A DNA stretch of 5,415 nucleotides. It comes from Alphaproteobacteria bacterium UBA3439 (GTDB taxonomy: Bacteria; Pseudomonadota; Alphaproteobacteria; Puniceispirillales; Puniceispirillaceae). Shown piece by piece: positions 1-5,415 of the stretch. Numbering within the stretch: position 1 is the stretch's first letter; every line of letters starts with the position of its first letter. A program made the position numbers and the translations under genes. The notes under the pieces were generated by a model. The model saw only the letters and a list, made by a program, of their open reading frames with translations. It did no database searches and had not been told where the DNA came from. The stretch is from contig DFSK01000171.1 in NCBI GenBank assembly GCA_002378605.1, positions 2,689-8,103 on the forward strand, read 5' to 3'.

Positions 1-756
1 TTGATGAATATCCAATTCGCCATCCGTGAAGATAAAATCTATCTTCTCGAAGTTAATCCGCGGGGCAGCCGCACTGTGCCGTTTGTGGCGAAAACCACCG
101 GCGTTCCCCTTGCCAAAATCGCGTCACGCGTCATGGCTGGTGAAAAGCTGGCAAGCTTTCATCTCAAGGATCTTGATTTGCCGCATGTTGCTGTCAAAGA
201 AGCGGTCTTCCCATTTGCACGATTCCCCGGTGTCGATGTGTTCCTTGGCCCTGAGATGAAATCGACTGGCGAAGTCATGGGCATTGACCGCAGCTTTGGC
301 GCGGCATTTTCCAAAAGCCAGCAAGGTGCCGGTGTTGATCTGCCGCTATCGGGTACTGTCTTTATTTCGGTCAAGGATGAAGACAAACAAGCCTTTGTCG
401 AAATTTGTCGCAATCTTGTCGAAGATGGCTTTAAGATTCTGGCGACAGGCGGCACCACCGATGCCTTGAATGCGGCTGGTGTTCCAGCAACACGGATCAA
501 CAAAGTCATGGAAGGTAGGCCGCATGCGGTTGACGCGATGCTGTCTGGCGAGATCCAACTTGTTTTCAACACCGCCAAGGGTGCTGGGGCGATTAAGGAT
601 TCTTTCTCGCTTCGGCATAACGCTCTTACCAATAAAATTCCCTATTACACAACGGTTTCAGGAAGCCGCGCAGCGGCTGAGGCAATTCGCGCCCTCCGTC
701 AGGGACAGCTTGGTGTCCGCACGTTGCAGGATTATCTTGCAGATATTAAGCGTTAA
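1..756 (+). CDS. carB: Carbamoyl-phosphate synthase large subunit, C-terminal fragment
   Basis: This is the C-terminal 251 residues of CarB, cut off by the window edge; full CarB proteins are about 1,070 to 1,100 residues. With CarA it makes carbamoyl phosphate from bicarbonate, glutamine-derived ammonia and two ATP, for pyrimidine and arginine synthesis in the cytoplasm. The fragment begins in the second ATP-grasp unit: LMNIQFAI leads to the metal- and ATP-binding EVNPR motif (residues 17-21), then [16 protein letters not shown] and the [17 protein letters not shown] block (76-94). From about residue 116 it is the MGS-like allosteric domain, with TGGT (149-152), NKVMEGRPH (167-175) and FNT (189-191), which by family alignment line up with the nucleotide effector pocket of E. 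coli CarB. The first codons read as internal sequence, so the ATG at position 4 is not the start. It ends in TAA 68 bases before greA. Identification is secure; effector behaviour is inferred. Confidence 0.97.
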   Translation: MMNIQFAIREDKIYLLEVNPRGSRTVPFVAKTTGVPLAKIASRVMAGEKLASFHLKDLDLPHVAVKEAVFPFARFPGVDVFLGPEMKSTGEVMGIDRSFGAAFSKSQQGAGVDLPLSGTVFISVKDEDKQAFVEICRNLVEDGFKILATGGTTDALNAAGVPATRINKVMEGRPHAVDAMLSGEIQLVFNTAKGAGAIKDSFSLRHNALTNKIPYYTTVSGSRAAAEAIRALRQGQLGVRTLQDYLADIKR

Positions 757-787
757 CCGTTAACCTACCGTAATACTATTGGGTAAC

Positions 788-800
788 GCCGCTTTGCGGC
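788..800 (+). other. Small GC-rich hairpin between carB and greA
   Basis: GCCGC (788-792) and GCGGC (796-800) form a perfect 5-bp stem around a TTT loop, 31 bases after the carB stop. No run of T follows, so it is not a standard intrinsic terminator. It could stabilise the carB 3' end, weakly attenuate read-through into greA, or have no function. I saw no convincing promoter in the rest of this 68-base gap, so greA may be at least partly transcribed from carB. The structure is visible; its role is not. Confidence 0.3.
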
Positions 801-824
801 CCGCGTAAATGGATTATTAAAACG

Positions 825-1313
825 ATGGAAAAAATACCTTTCACCCCACAAGGGCTGAATGTCATTAAAGAAGAGCTTGCGCATCTGAAAGGCACTGAAC
901 GTCAGGCCGTGATTAATGCCATTGCCGTTGCCCGCGAACATGGGGACTTGTCAGAAAATGCCGAATATCACGCCGCGCGTGAAAAACAGTCATTCATTGA
1001 AGGTCGCATTTCCGAGCTTGAAGATGTGACAAGCCGTGCCGAAGTTATCGATGCGGAAAAATTAAATGGTGAAAAAGTGACCTTTGGCACAAGTGTCGGG
1101 GTTGTTGACGAAGAAACCGACGAAGAATCGCTGTATCACATTGTCGGGCCTTACGAGACCGATATTTCCAAGCGCATGATTTCAACATCATCACCTGTTG
1201 CCCGTGCGGTCATTGGCAAAAGTGTTGGCGACTCAGTTGAGGTGCAAACCCCAGGCGGCGTGCGATCTTATGAGATATTGTCGATCGCCCTGTTTGACAT
1301 CACCAAGGTCTAG
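825..1313 (+). CDS. greA: Transcription elongation factor GreA
   Basis: GreA enters the secondary channel of backtracked RNA polymerase and stimulates cleavage of the extruded RNA 3' end, letting elongation resume. The 162-residue length fits the family (E. coli GreA is 158). The N-terminal coiled coil spans about residues 10-75. Its tip carries the conserved segment REHGDLSENAEYHAARE, including the two acidic residues D41 and E44 that in E. coli GreA position catalytic magnesium. The C-terminal FKBP-like domain (about 82-162) has YHIVGPYE, ISTSSPVARAVIGK and the late TPGG turn (142-145). The ATG matches the normal N terminus of the family. The only ribosome-binding hint is GGA at 811-813, 11 bases upstream, which is weak. 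It follows carB on the same strand and converges on the Lrp-type gene. GreB is excluded by length and by the sequence of the coiled-coil tip. Confidence 0.97.
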   Translation: MEKIPFTPQGLNVIKEELAHLKGTERQAVINAIAVAREHGDLSENAEYHAAREKQSFIEGRISELEDVTSRAEVIDAEKLNGEKVTFGTSVGVVDEETDEESLYHIVGPYETDISKRMISTSSPVARAVIGKSVGDSVEVQTPGGVRSYEILSIALFDITKV

Positions 1314-1383
1314 CCAAACCACAAGGCACCGATAGCCACAGTCTGGCCAGCTCTTTTTGACTTACCTTATCGTTTCAAAGGCA

Positions 1384-1404
1384 TGCCGATGAACCGATCC
1401 GGCA
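1384..1404. terminator. Candidate hairpin between convergent greA and lrp-type gene
   Basis: TGCCGAT (1384-1390) can pair with ATCCGGCA (1397-1404) around a 6-base loop, giving a stem of seven pairs with one bulged C. It lies in the 96-base gap between the greA stop and the stop of the opposing regulator gene, six bases past the latter, where a shared terminator would be expected. Neither side has a clear T-tract (only CCTTTG on the minus-strand exit), so an intrinsic terminator is possible but unproven. Confidence 0.25.
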
Positions 1405-1409
1405 GTTCG

Positions 1410-1889
1410 CTAGCTTTGGTTGATTGGCACGCCAACAAGCTGTTTTGCCGACCGGATCGACAGGGCGGTTTTCACATGGCTGACATTTTTTGCTGGTGTC
1501 AGATGGCCTGTCAGGAATTTCTGGAAATCATCCCAATCATGGGCAACTATTTTCAATAGAAAATCAGTCTCGCCCATCAGCATATGGCATTCGCGCACTT
1601 GCGGCCATGTCGATACCAGCGTTTCAAAATCCTGCAAATCGGTTTCAGCCTGGCTGGTCAAACCAACAAAGGCAAACACCTGAACGCTATAGCCAAGCGC
1701 ATCCGAATCAATATCGGCATGATAGCCTTTGATTATACCGGCATCTTCCAATGCGCGGACCCGCCGAAGACATGGCGGCGCCGAAATACCGGCATTTTTG
1801 GCAAGATCGACATTCGTCATGCGCCCATGATCTTGCAAATCACGCAAAATCTGTCGATCAACCGAGTCCAGTTTGATTTTTTCAGCCAT
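1410..1889 (-). CDS. Lrp/AsnC family transcriptional regulator
   Basis: This is a feast/famine-type DNA-binding regulator of 159 residues, a normal length for the family (E. coli Lrp is 164). The N-terminal winged helix-turn-helix spans about residues 6-55: LDSVDRQILRDLQDHGRMTN, then LAKNAGISAPPCLRRVRALEDAGIIKGY, where the S-PPCLRRVRALE segment is the recognition helix. A short hinge leads to the RAM ligand-binding and oligomerisation domain (about 68-148), marked by VRECHMLMGETDFLLKIVAHD (98-118), the region that binds amino acids in characterised relatives. The ATG at 1887-1889 fits the usual N terminus. The ribosome-binding sequence is poor, but a good promoter-like pair lies just upstream. 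The gene is divergent from the ELM1-family gene and convergent with greA. The ligand and targets cannot be read from sequence, so I give no symbol. Autoregulation is common in the family and plausible here. Confidence 0.94.
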   Translation of the reverse strand: MAEKIKLDSVDRQILRDLQDHGRMTNVDLAKNAGISAPPCLRRVRALEDAGIIKGYHADIDSDALGYSVQVFAFVGLTSQAETDLQDFETLVSTWPQVRECHMLMGETDFLLKIVAHDWDDFQKFLTGHLTPAKNVSHVKTALSIRSAKQLVGVPINQS

Positions 1890-1932
1890 AAATACAGCGC
1901 CAGCAGTGATAAAGCGTTACGTTAAGACCTGC

Positions 1933-1962
1933 ATAATAGACGCGCCACACATCATTCGACAA
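1933..1962 (-). promoter_or_regulatory. Candidate promoter for the Lrp/AsnC-family gene
   Basis: On the minus strand TTGTCG (1957-1962) resembles a -35 element (4 of 6 to TTGACA) and TATTAT (1933-1938) a -10 element (5 of 6 to TATAAT), separated by 18 bases. Transcription would begin near position 1926, giving a leader of about 37 bases before the regulator's ATG. This is a consensus match by eye to housekeeping sigma-factor sites, with no experimental support. Confidence 0.4.
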
Positions 1963-1982
1963 GCGCTATTGCGTAATATTAT
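1956..1982 (+). promoter_or_regulatory. Weak candidate promoter for the ELM1-family gene
   Basis: TCGACA (1956-1961, 5 of 6 to TTGACA) and TATTAT (1977-1982, 5 of 6 to TATAAT) are 15 bases apart, shorter than the ideal 17. The -35 overlaps the minus-strand -35 proposed for the regulator gene, so the two promoters would sit back to back. The same stretch holds the palindrome TAATATTA (1974-1981), and ATATTAT (1976-1982) matches the AT-rich core of the E. coli Lrp binding consensus, so it could also be an operator. If real, transcription starts near 1989, downstream of the TTG at 1982. Confidence 0.2.
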
Positions 1983-2032
1983 TGCCTGAAGACCGCGCCC
2001 AAGTTACTTATAGTTATCAAGCTGACCAAGAT

Positions 2033-2036
2033 GGAG
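2033..2036 (+). promoter_or_regulatory. Ribosome binding site that decides the ELM1-family start
   Basis: GGAG lies 8 bases before the TTG at 2045-2047, a standard Shine-Dalgarno spacing. The alternative in-frame TTG at 1982 has only AT-rich sequence upstream and no purine-rich element. This favours the shorter protein. Confidence 0.5.
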
Positions 2037-2044
2037 ACAACGCT

Positions 2045-3091
2045 TTGCCCGCATGCACCCCTTTGACCCCTTCGGGCAAAAACACCAAAATCAACGGTGC
2101 AAATTCCCAGATTTGGGTGGTTAGCGATGGCACGGCAGGCATGCGGTTACAGGCCATTGCGCTTGGCGATGCGTTGGTCGGCGCCAACATAACAAACCAG
2201 ACCAGCCTTGCCGACATCATCATAACACCATCTTGCTGGCTCCGGCACCTGCCGCGCCTTGTCCCTTTCTTGCCAAAAGCCTTGCTATCTTCATTGCTTG
2301 GGTCGATTGCAACGCGCCTAAACCAGGATAAACCGGCAGTCATTATCACTTGTGGTCGACGCATGGCGGGAACATCAATTGCCCTAAACCATCTGTCAAA
2401 AGCGAATGGGGCTGGCACGCGCACAATCCATATTCAAGATCCGCGTCTACCACCACATTATTTTGATATTTTGATCGTGCCACAGCATGATCCGGCACGC
2501 GGCCCGAATGTCCTGACAAGCATGGCATCGCTAAACCGTCTTGATAAGTCCAAGATCGCCGATGCAGCAAATCAGCTTGGCGATAAATGGACTGGTCTTC
2601 CCGCGCCGCGGGTGGCGGTTCTGCTTGGTGGGGCCAACCGGCGCTATGGCATTTCGGCGATAATGGCAAAGGATATGGCGAAAAGACTTGCCGATTTTGC
2701 CACCAAAACAGGTGCCAGCCTTGCCCTAATCCCGTCACGGCGAACGCCTGCCAATCTTGTCGCCCATCTCACTGCCGCGCTGGGGCCATTGCCCTATGCG
2801 GTTATGGATCAGGCCGAAAACAACCCCTATCCGGGAATTTTGGGGCTGGTTGATGCGGTGATTGTTACATCTGATTCGGTCAATATGATATCTGAGGCGA
2901 CGGTCACCGGCCTGCCAATTCTCATTGCCGAATGGCAAAGCGAAACCGGCCGGATTGGCGCATTTCATGATGCGATGATGACCGCGGGGCATATTGCGCC
3001 ATTACGCGATCATCTTCCGCAAAAAGGCTTTGCCCCGCTTTTTGAAATGCCCGCAATTGTAAAATCAGTTTTGGCACGACTGGACCGCTAG
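2045..3091 (+). CDS. ELM1-family (DUF1022) protein, probable GT-B-like fold
   Basis: This protein belongs to the family annotated as mitochondrial fission ELM1 (COG3660/DUF1022). The plant member recruits a dynamin-related protein to mitochondria; the bacterial role is unknown, so the family name should not be read as a function. From the TTG at 2045 it has 348 residues; the open frame extends upstream to a TTG at 1982 (369 residues). In the 348-residue numbering the conserved part starts at IWVVSDGTAGM (about 23-33), followed by ITCGRRMAG (101-109), IHIQDPR (128-134), VLLGGANRRYG (192-202), LIPSRRTP (228-235) and VTSDSVNMISEA (274-285). The two-lobed layout and the late DS...SEA motif recall GT-B glycosyltransferases such as MurG, which is my inference. 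There is no signal peptide or clear membrane helix, so it is probably cytoplasmic. The start is chosen for its GGAG site and because the first 21 residues of the longer form precede any conserved motif. Confidence 0.85.
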   Translation: MPACTPLTPSGKNTKINGANSQIWVVSDGTAGMRLQAIALGDALVGANITNQTSLADIIITPSCWLRHLPRLVPFLPKALLSSLLGSIATRLNQDKPAVIITCGRRMAGTSIALNHLSKANGAGTRTIHIQDPRLPPHYFDILIVPQHDPARGPNVLTSMASLNRLDKSKIADAANQLGDKWTGLPAPRVAVLLGGANRRYGISAIMAKDMAKRLADFATKTGASLALIPSRRTPANLVAHLTAALGPLPYAVMDQAENNPYPGILGLVDAVIVTSDSVNMISEATVTGLPILIAEWQSETGRIGAFHDAMMTAGHIAPLRDHLPQKGFAPLFEMPAIVKSVLARLDR

Positions 3092-3110
3092 ATTACCGCC
3101 AGCGGAGCCA
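3081..3110. other. Imperfect inverted repeat across the ELM1-family stop codon
   Basis: TGG-A-CCGCT (3081-3089) can pair with AGCGG-AG-CCA (3101-3110): a perfect 5-bp CCGCT/AGCGG stem plus an outer TGG/CCA, around an 11-base loop. It covers the end of the ELM1-family gene and most of the 26 bases before the opposing msrP stop. It may be a compact two-way transcription end or RNA-stabilising hairpin. No T-tract accompanies it, so terminator function is only a suggestion. Confidence 0.22.
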
Positions 3111-3117
3111 ATGCAGA

Positions 3118-4095
3118 TTAGTGAAATAATTTGCGGTTATCATTGGGGAACATACCGTCATAAAGACCGGCAACCTGTTCGGCATATCCGTTATAGATTT
3201 GCGTTTTTACATTCTTATTACTGCCAAGCAGCCGCTCGGTTTCTTGCGACCAACGCGGATGCGGCACTTCGGGATTCACATTCGCCCAAAATCCATATTC
3301 ACGCGCATTTAACTGTTCCCAAAAAGACACGGGCTGTTGATCGGTAAAGGTGAAACGCGTGATCGATTTGACCGATTTAAACCCATATTTCCACGGTGCT
3401 ACCAACCGGATTGGCGCGCCGTTCTGAGCTGGCATTGGCTTGCCATAAATGCCCGTCGCCAGAAAGGCCAGTTCATTTGTGGCTTCGGCAAGGGTCAGCC
3501 CCTCAACATAGGGCCATGGATACCAGCTTTGCTTTTGTCCGGGGGCAATTGATGGATCAAGAAAGGTTTCCATCTGCAAATATTTGGCTTCGGGCTTTGG
3601 ATTTGCCAGCTTGACCAAATTGGCCAATGGCACCCCACTCCACGGCACGGCCATCGCCCATGCCTCAACACAGCGATGCCGGTAAAGTCGTTCCTCAAGC
3701 CCACCTATCTTGGCGATCAGATCTTCGGCATCAAGCTGCATTTCAGTTTCAACCAGACCATCAATTGTAACCACCCACGGATCGGTAACCAGCTTTTGCG
3801 CGCGTTTACGGATATTCTTTGATGATCCAAATTCGTAAAAATTCGTATAGGTGGTTGCATCATCTTCGGGCGTGATATCACGATCTAGCCGATAGGCCAT
3901 ATTACGCGACGCTGGATAGCCCTCGATGGCAGCTGCCGCGGCAGCGGCAAACCCGCCAACACCAGTCAAGGCCGTTGTCAGTCCAAGACCGGCAAAGCCT
4001 GCAGCGCGAAGCCATTCGCGGCGGTTTAGGTAAATATGTTCAGATGTTGCATCTGCTTCAGCCATTGCCCAGCTTGGGCGTTTTTTGATCAGCAT
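3118..4095 (-). CDS. msrP: Periplasmic methionine sulfoxide reductase, molybdopterin catalytic subunit
   Basis: MsrP (YedY) reduces methionine sulfoxide in periplasmic proteins at a molybdenum-molybdopterin centre, normally with electrons from the haem membrane protein MsrQ. The 325-residue protein aligns by eye along its length with E. coli MsrP. A Tat signal peptide is clear: NRREWLRAAG (24-33) with twin arginines R25-R26, a hydrophobic stretch (about 34-49), then seven alanines (50-56) where cleavage is likely. Family motifs follow: TNFYEFG (84-90), RCVEAWAMAVPW (141-152) whose C142 matches the molybdenum-ligating cysteine, YPWPYVEGL (192-200), QNGAPIRLVAPWKYGFK (224-240), ANVNPEVPHPRWSQ (271-284) and YNGYAEQVAGLY (301-312). 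The ATG is supported by a strong AGGAG site and by the usual N-terminal length. No msrQ lies next to it: downstream is the convergent ELM1-family gene. It follows the aminotransferase gene by 111 bases, in which I found no convincing promoter. Confidence 0.96.
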   Translation of the reverse strand: MLIKKRPSWAMAEADATSEHIYLNRREWLRAAGFAGLGLTTALTGVGGFAAAAAAAIEGYPASRNMAYRLDRDITPEDDATTYTNFYEFGSSKNIRKRAQKLVTDPWVVTIDGLVETEMQLDAEDLIAKIGGLEERLYRHRCVEAWAMAVPWSGVPLANLVKLANPKPEAKYLQMETFLDPSIAPGQKQSWYPWPYVEGLTLAEATNELAFLATGIYGKPMPAQNGAPIRLVAPWKYGFKSVKSITRFTFTDQQPVSFWEQLNAREYGFWANVNPEVPHPRWSQETERLLGSNKNVKTQIYNGYAEQVAGLYDGMFPNDNRKLFH

Positions 4096-4102
4096 TGACC
4101 AT

Positions 4103-4107
4103 CTCCT
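4103..4107 (-). promoter_or_regulatory. Strong ribosome binding site of msrP
   Basis: On the minus strand AGGAG lies 7 bases before the msrP ATG (4093-4095), inside GAAGGAGATGG. It is the best Shine-Dalgarno sequence in the window and fixes the msrP start. The ATG inside GAGATGG (4099-4101) is out of frame with msrP and too close to the site to be used. Confidence 0.7.
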
Positions 4108-4206
4108 TCAGCGACACGGCGTTGGTGATCTTCATTTGTAATGGTTTAATATGGCAAATATGCGGCATAAAACCTGCGCAATTATGTCTGCTGCAATATC
4201 AGATTT

Positions 4207-5409
4207 TTACGTCAGGCTGGCGGTTACTTTGGCAATTCTTTGCATCGCATCGGCCAAAACATCATCAGCCGCGGCATAAGAGATTCTGAAATAGGGCGAC
4301 AGACCAAAGGCAACGCCCGGCACCACCGCCACTTCACCCGCCGCAAGAAGATAGCTGACAAAATCACTGTCGCTTTCGATGATTTTGCCATCTGGCCGCT
4401 TTTTGCCAATCAATTTGGCAATCGAGGGATACACATAAAAGGCCCCATCGGGAAGCGGGCAATCAATCCCGTCAATATCGTTCAGCGCAGTGCAAACAAG
4501 CTGGCGGCGACGGGCAAAAGCAGCGCGGTTTTCAGCCATGAAATCCAACGGCCCGTCAAGCGCAGCAATGGCAGCATATTGCGCCATTGAATTCGGACTT
4601 GATGTTGATTGCGATTGCACCTTTGCCATGGCTTTGATCAACGGCACTGGCCCGCTGCCATATCCAATGCGCCAGCCTGTCATGCAATAGGATTTCGACA
4701 CGCCATTGACGGTTAGAATACGATCTTGCAGATCCGGCGCAATCGTTGCCATCGTCGCAAATTGGAAATCGTCATAGACCAGATGTTCATAGATATCGTC
4801 ACTAATCAAATGCAATTGCGGATGGCGGCGCATGACCGCGGCAAAAGCCAGCAAGTCATTTGCATCATAGCCAACCCCGCCAGGGTTTGATGGGCTGTTA
4901 AGGATAAGCCATTTACTATTCGGCGTAATGACCGCTTCCAGATCTTCGGCGCTAATCTTCATGGGGTTAGCACCGCTTCCCTTTACAAAGACTGGCTTTG
5001 CCTCGCAAATTTCGACAATACCAGCAAAGCTAACCCAATAGGGTGTTGGAATAATCACTTCATCGCTAGGGTTCAAACTGGCCATCAACGCATTAAACAA
5101 AACCTGCTTGCCGCCAGTGCTAACCGTAATCATATCAGGCGTACAGGCAACATTGTTTTCACGCGCAAATTTCCGGCAGATCGCTTCCTTCAATTCGGGA
5201 ATACCATCAACTTGCGTATATTTTGTTTTGCCTGCCTTCATCGCCGCAATCGCAGCATCCTTGATATGCTGCGGCGTATCAAAATCGGGCTCGCCAGCAG
5301 CAAGGCCAATCACCTTGCGGCCTGCCGCTTTCATATTCAATGCCATGTCGGTAATCGACACTGTTGGTGATGGCGCGATGCGGTTTAGCCTGTCCGAAAT
5401 AAGGCCCAT
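4207..5409 (-). CDS. aatA: Class I PLP aminotransferase, aspartate aminotransferase type Ib
   Basis: This enzyme transfers the amino group between aspartate and 2-oxoglutarate, giving oxaloacetate and glutamate, in the cytoplasm. At 400 residues it has the usual length of fold-type I, subgroup Ib aspartate aminotransferases. Visible landmarks are GLAAGEPDFDTP (35-46), YTQVDGIPELKEAI (64-77), the cofactor-phosphate loop STGGKQ (97-102), PYW with the ring-stacking W125, NSPSNPGG with N175, SDDIYEHL with D204 (pyridine-nitrogen partner) and Y207, VNGVSKSYCMTGWRIGY with the Schiff-base lysine K239 and phosphate-binding R247, and YFRISYA with R375, which grips the substrate alpha-carboxylate. No catalytic residue is missing. 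The ATG lies 6 bases from the window edge, preceded by GGATCA, so its promoter is not visible. Related Ib enzymes in alphaproteobacteria can also transaminate prephenate, so a second role in phenylalanine and tyrosine synthesis is possible. The symbol could equally be aspC. Confidence 0.93.
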   Translation of the reverse strand: MGLISDRLNRIAPSPTVSITDMALNMKAAGRKVIGLAAGEPDFDTPQHIKDAAIAAMKAGKTKYTQVDGIPELKEAICRKFARENNVACTPDMITVSTGGKQVLFNALMASLNPSDEVIIPTPYWVSFAGIVEICEAKPVFVKGSGANPMKISAEDLEAVITPNSKWLILNSPSNPGGVGYDANDLLAFAAVMRRHPQLHLISDDIYEHLVYDDFQFATMATIAPDLQDRILTVNGVSKSYCMTGWRIGYGSGPVPLIKAMAKVQSQSTSSPNSMAQYAAIAALDGPLDFMAENRAAFARRRQLVCTALNDIDGIDCPLPDGAFYVYPSIAKLIGKKRPDGKIIESDSDFVSYLLAAGEVAVVPGVAFGLSPYFRISYAAADDVLADAMQRIAKVTASLT

Positions 5410-5415
5410 TGATCC

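Noticed and set aside
159..632. Minus-strand open frame of 157 codons inside carB
   Set aside because: It lies wholly antisense to a well-conserved carB reading frame and its translation resembles no known protein; it is a shadow.
1335..1358. Possible greA terminator: GCCA/TGGC stem followed by TTTTT
   Set aside because: The stem is only 4 bp with a 5-base loop and the T-run starts six bases after it, so it does not meet intrinsic terminator form.
1420..1925. Plus-strand open frames of 80 to 113 codons opposite the regulator gene
   Set aside because: The minus-strand frame has full Lrp/AsnC family motifs; the opposite frames have no recognisable domains and mutually overlap.
2017..2738. Minus-strand open frames of 130 to 135 codons opposite the ELM1-family gene
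   Set aside because: The translations are low in recognisable motifs and rich in residues typical of antisense reading; the plus-strand frame is clearly the coding one.
3932..3945. Perfect 14-bp palindrome GCTGCCGCGGCAGC within msrP
   Set aside because: It falls in the seven-alanine stretch of the Tat signal peptide, where mixed GCN codons readily create such symmetry; roughly one palindrome of this length is not surprising in 5.4 kb. Mixed codons also argue against repeat expansion.
4096..4206. Promoter upstream of msrP
   Set aside because: I tried several -35/-10 pairings on the minus strand (for example TTGCAG with TTTTAT at 18 bases) and none matched consensus well enough to report.
1..5415. 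Search for a novel system: phage, toxin-antitoxin, defence, CRISPR, insertion sequences, tRNA, riboswitch
   Set aside because: All six genes belong to known families, the longest gene-free gap is at most about 155 bases, and I saw no direct-repeat arrays, terminal inverted repeats or tRNA-like folds.

Overview
The window looks like ordinary chromosomal DNA from an alphaproteobacterium with a mid-range base composition (roughly half G+C by eye). The evidence is the protein types: a bacterial ELM1-family (DUF1022) protein, an Lrp/AsnC regulator beside greA, a type Ib aspartate aminotransferase and a Tat-exported MsrP. The carB-greA-lrp order also resembles what I recall from many alphaproteobacteria. 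A marine lineage such as SAR116 would fit the composition, but that is only a guess. I see no mobile elements, CRISPR arrays, tRNAs or rRNAs, and every gap between genes is short (about 26 to 155 bases).

Layout, left to right. The window opens inside carB (+), the large subunit of carbamoyl-phosphate synthetase; only the last quarter is present. After 68 bases comes a complete greA (+), a transcript-cleavage factor. A 96-base gap without genes separates greA from a convergent Lrp/AsnC-family regulator gene (-). The regulator is divergent from an ELM1-family gene (+), and the short space between them holds plausible promoters for both directions. The ELM1-family gene runs convergently into msrP (-), leaving only 26 bases between the stop codons. 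Upstream of msrP on the same strand, 111 bases away, is a complete class I aminotransferase gene (aspartate aminotransferase type), whose start lies almost at the right edge of the window.

How the genes relate. carB and greA may be co-transcribed, as may the aminotransferase and msrP, but neither pair makes an obvious single pathway. CarB supplies carbamoyl phosphate for pyrimidines and arginine. GreA rescues stalled RNA polymerase. The Lrp-type protein probably senses an amino acid or related metabolite and may control itself and the ELM1-family gene. MsrP repairs oxidised methionine in periplasmic proteins. The aminotransferase interconverts aspartate and oxaloacetate.

I did not find a new biological system. 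The points most worth a second look are msrP without an adjacent msrQ, the poorly understood bacterial ELM1-family protein and its uncertain start codon, and the compact divergent control region between it and the regulator.
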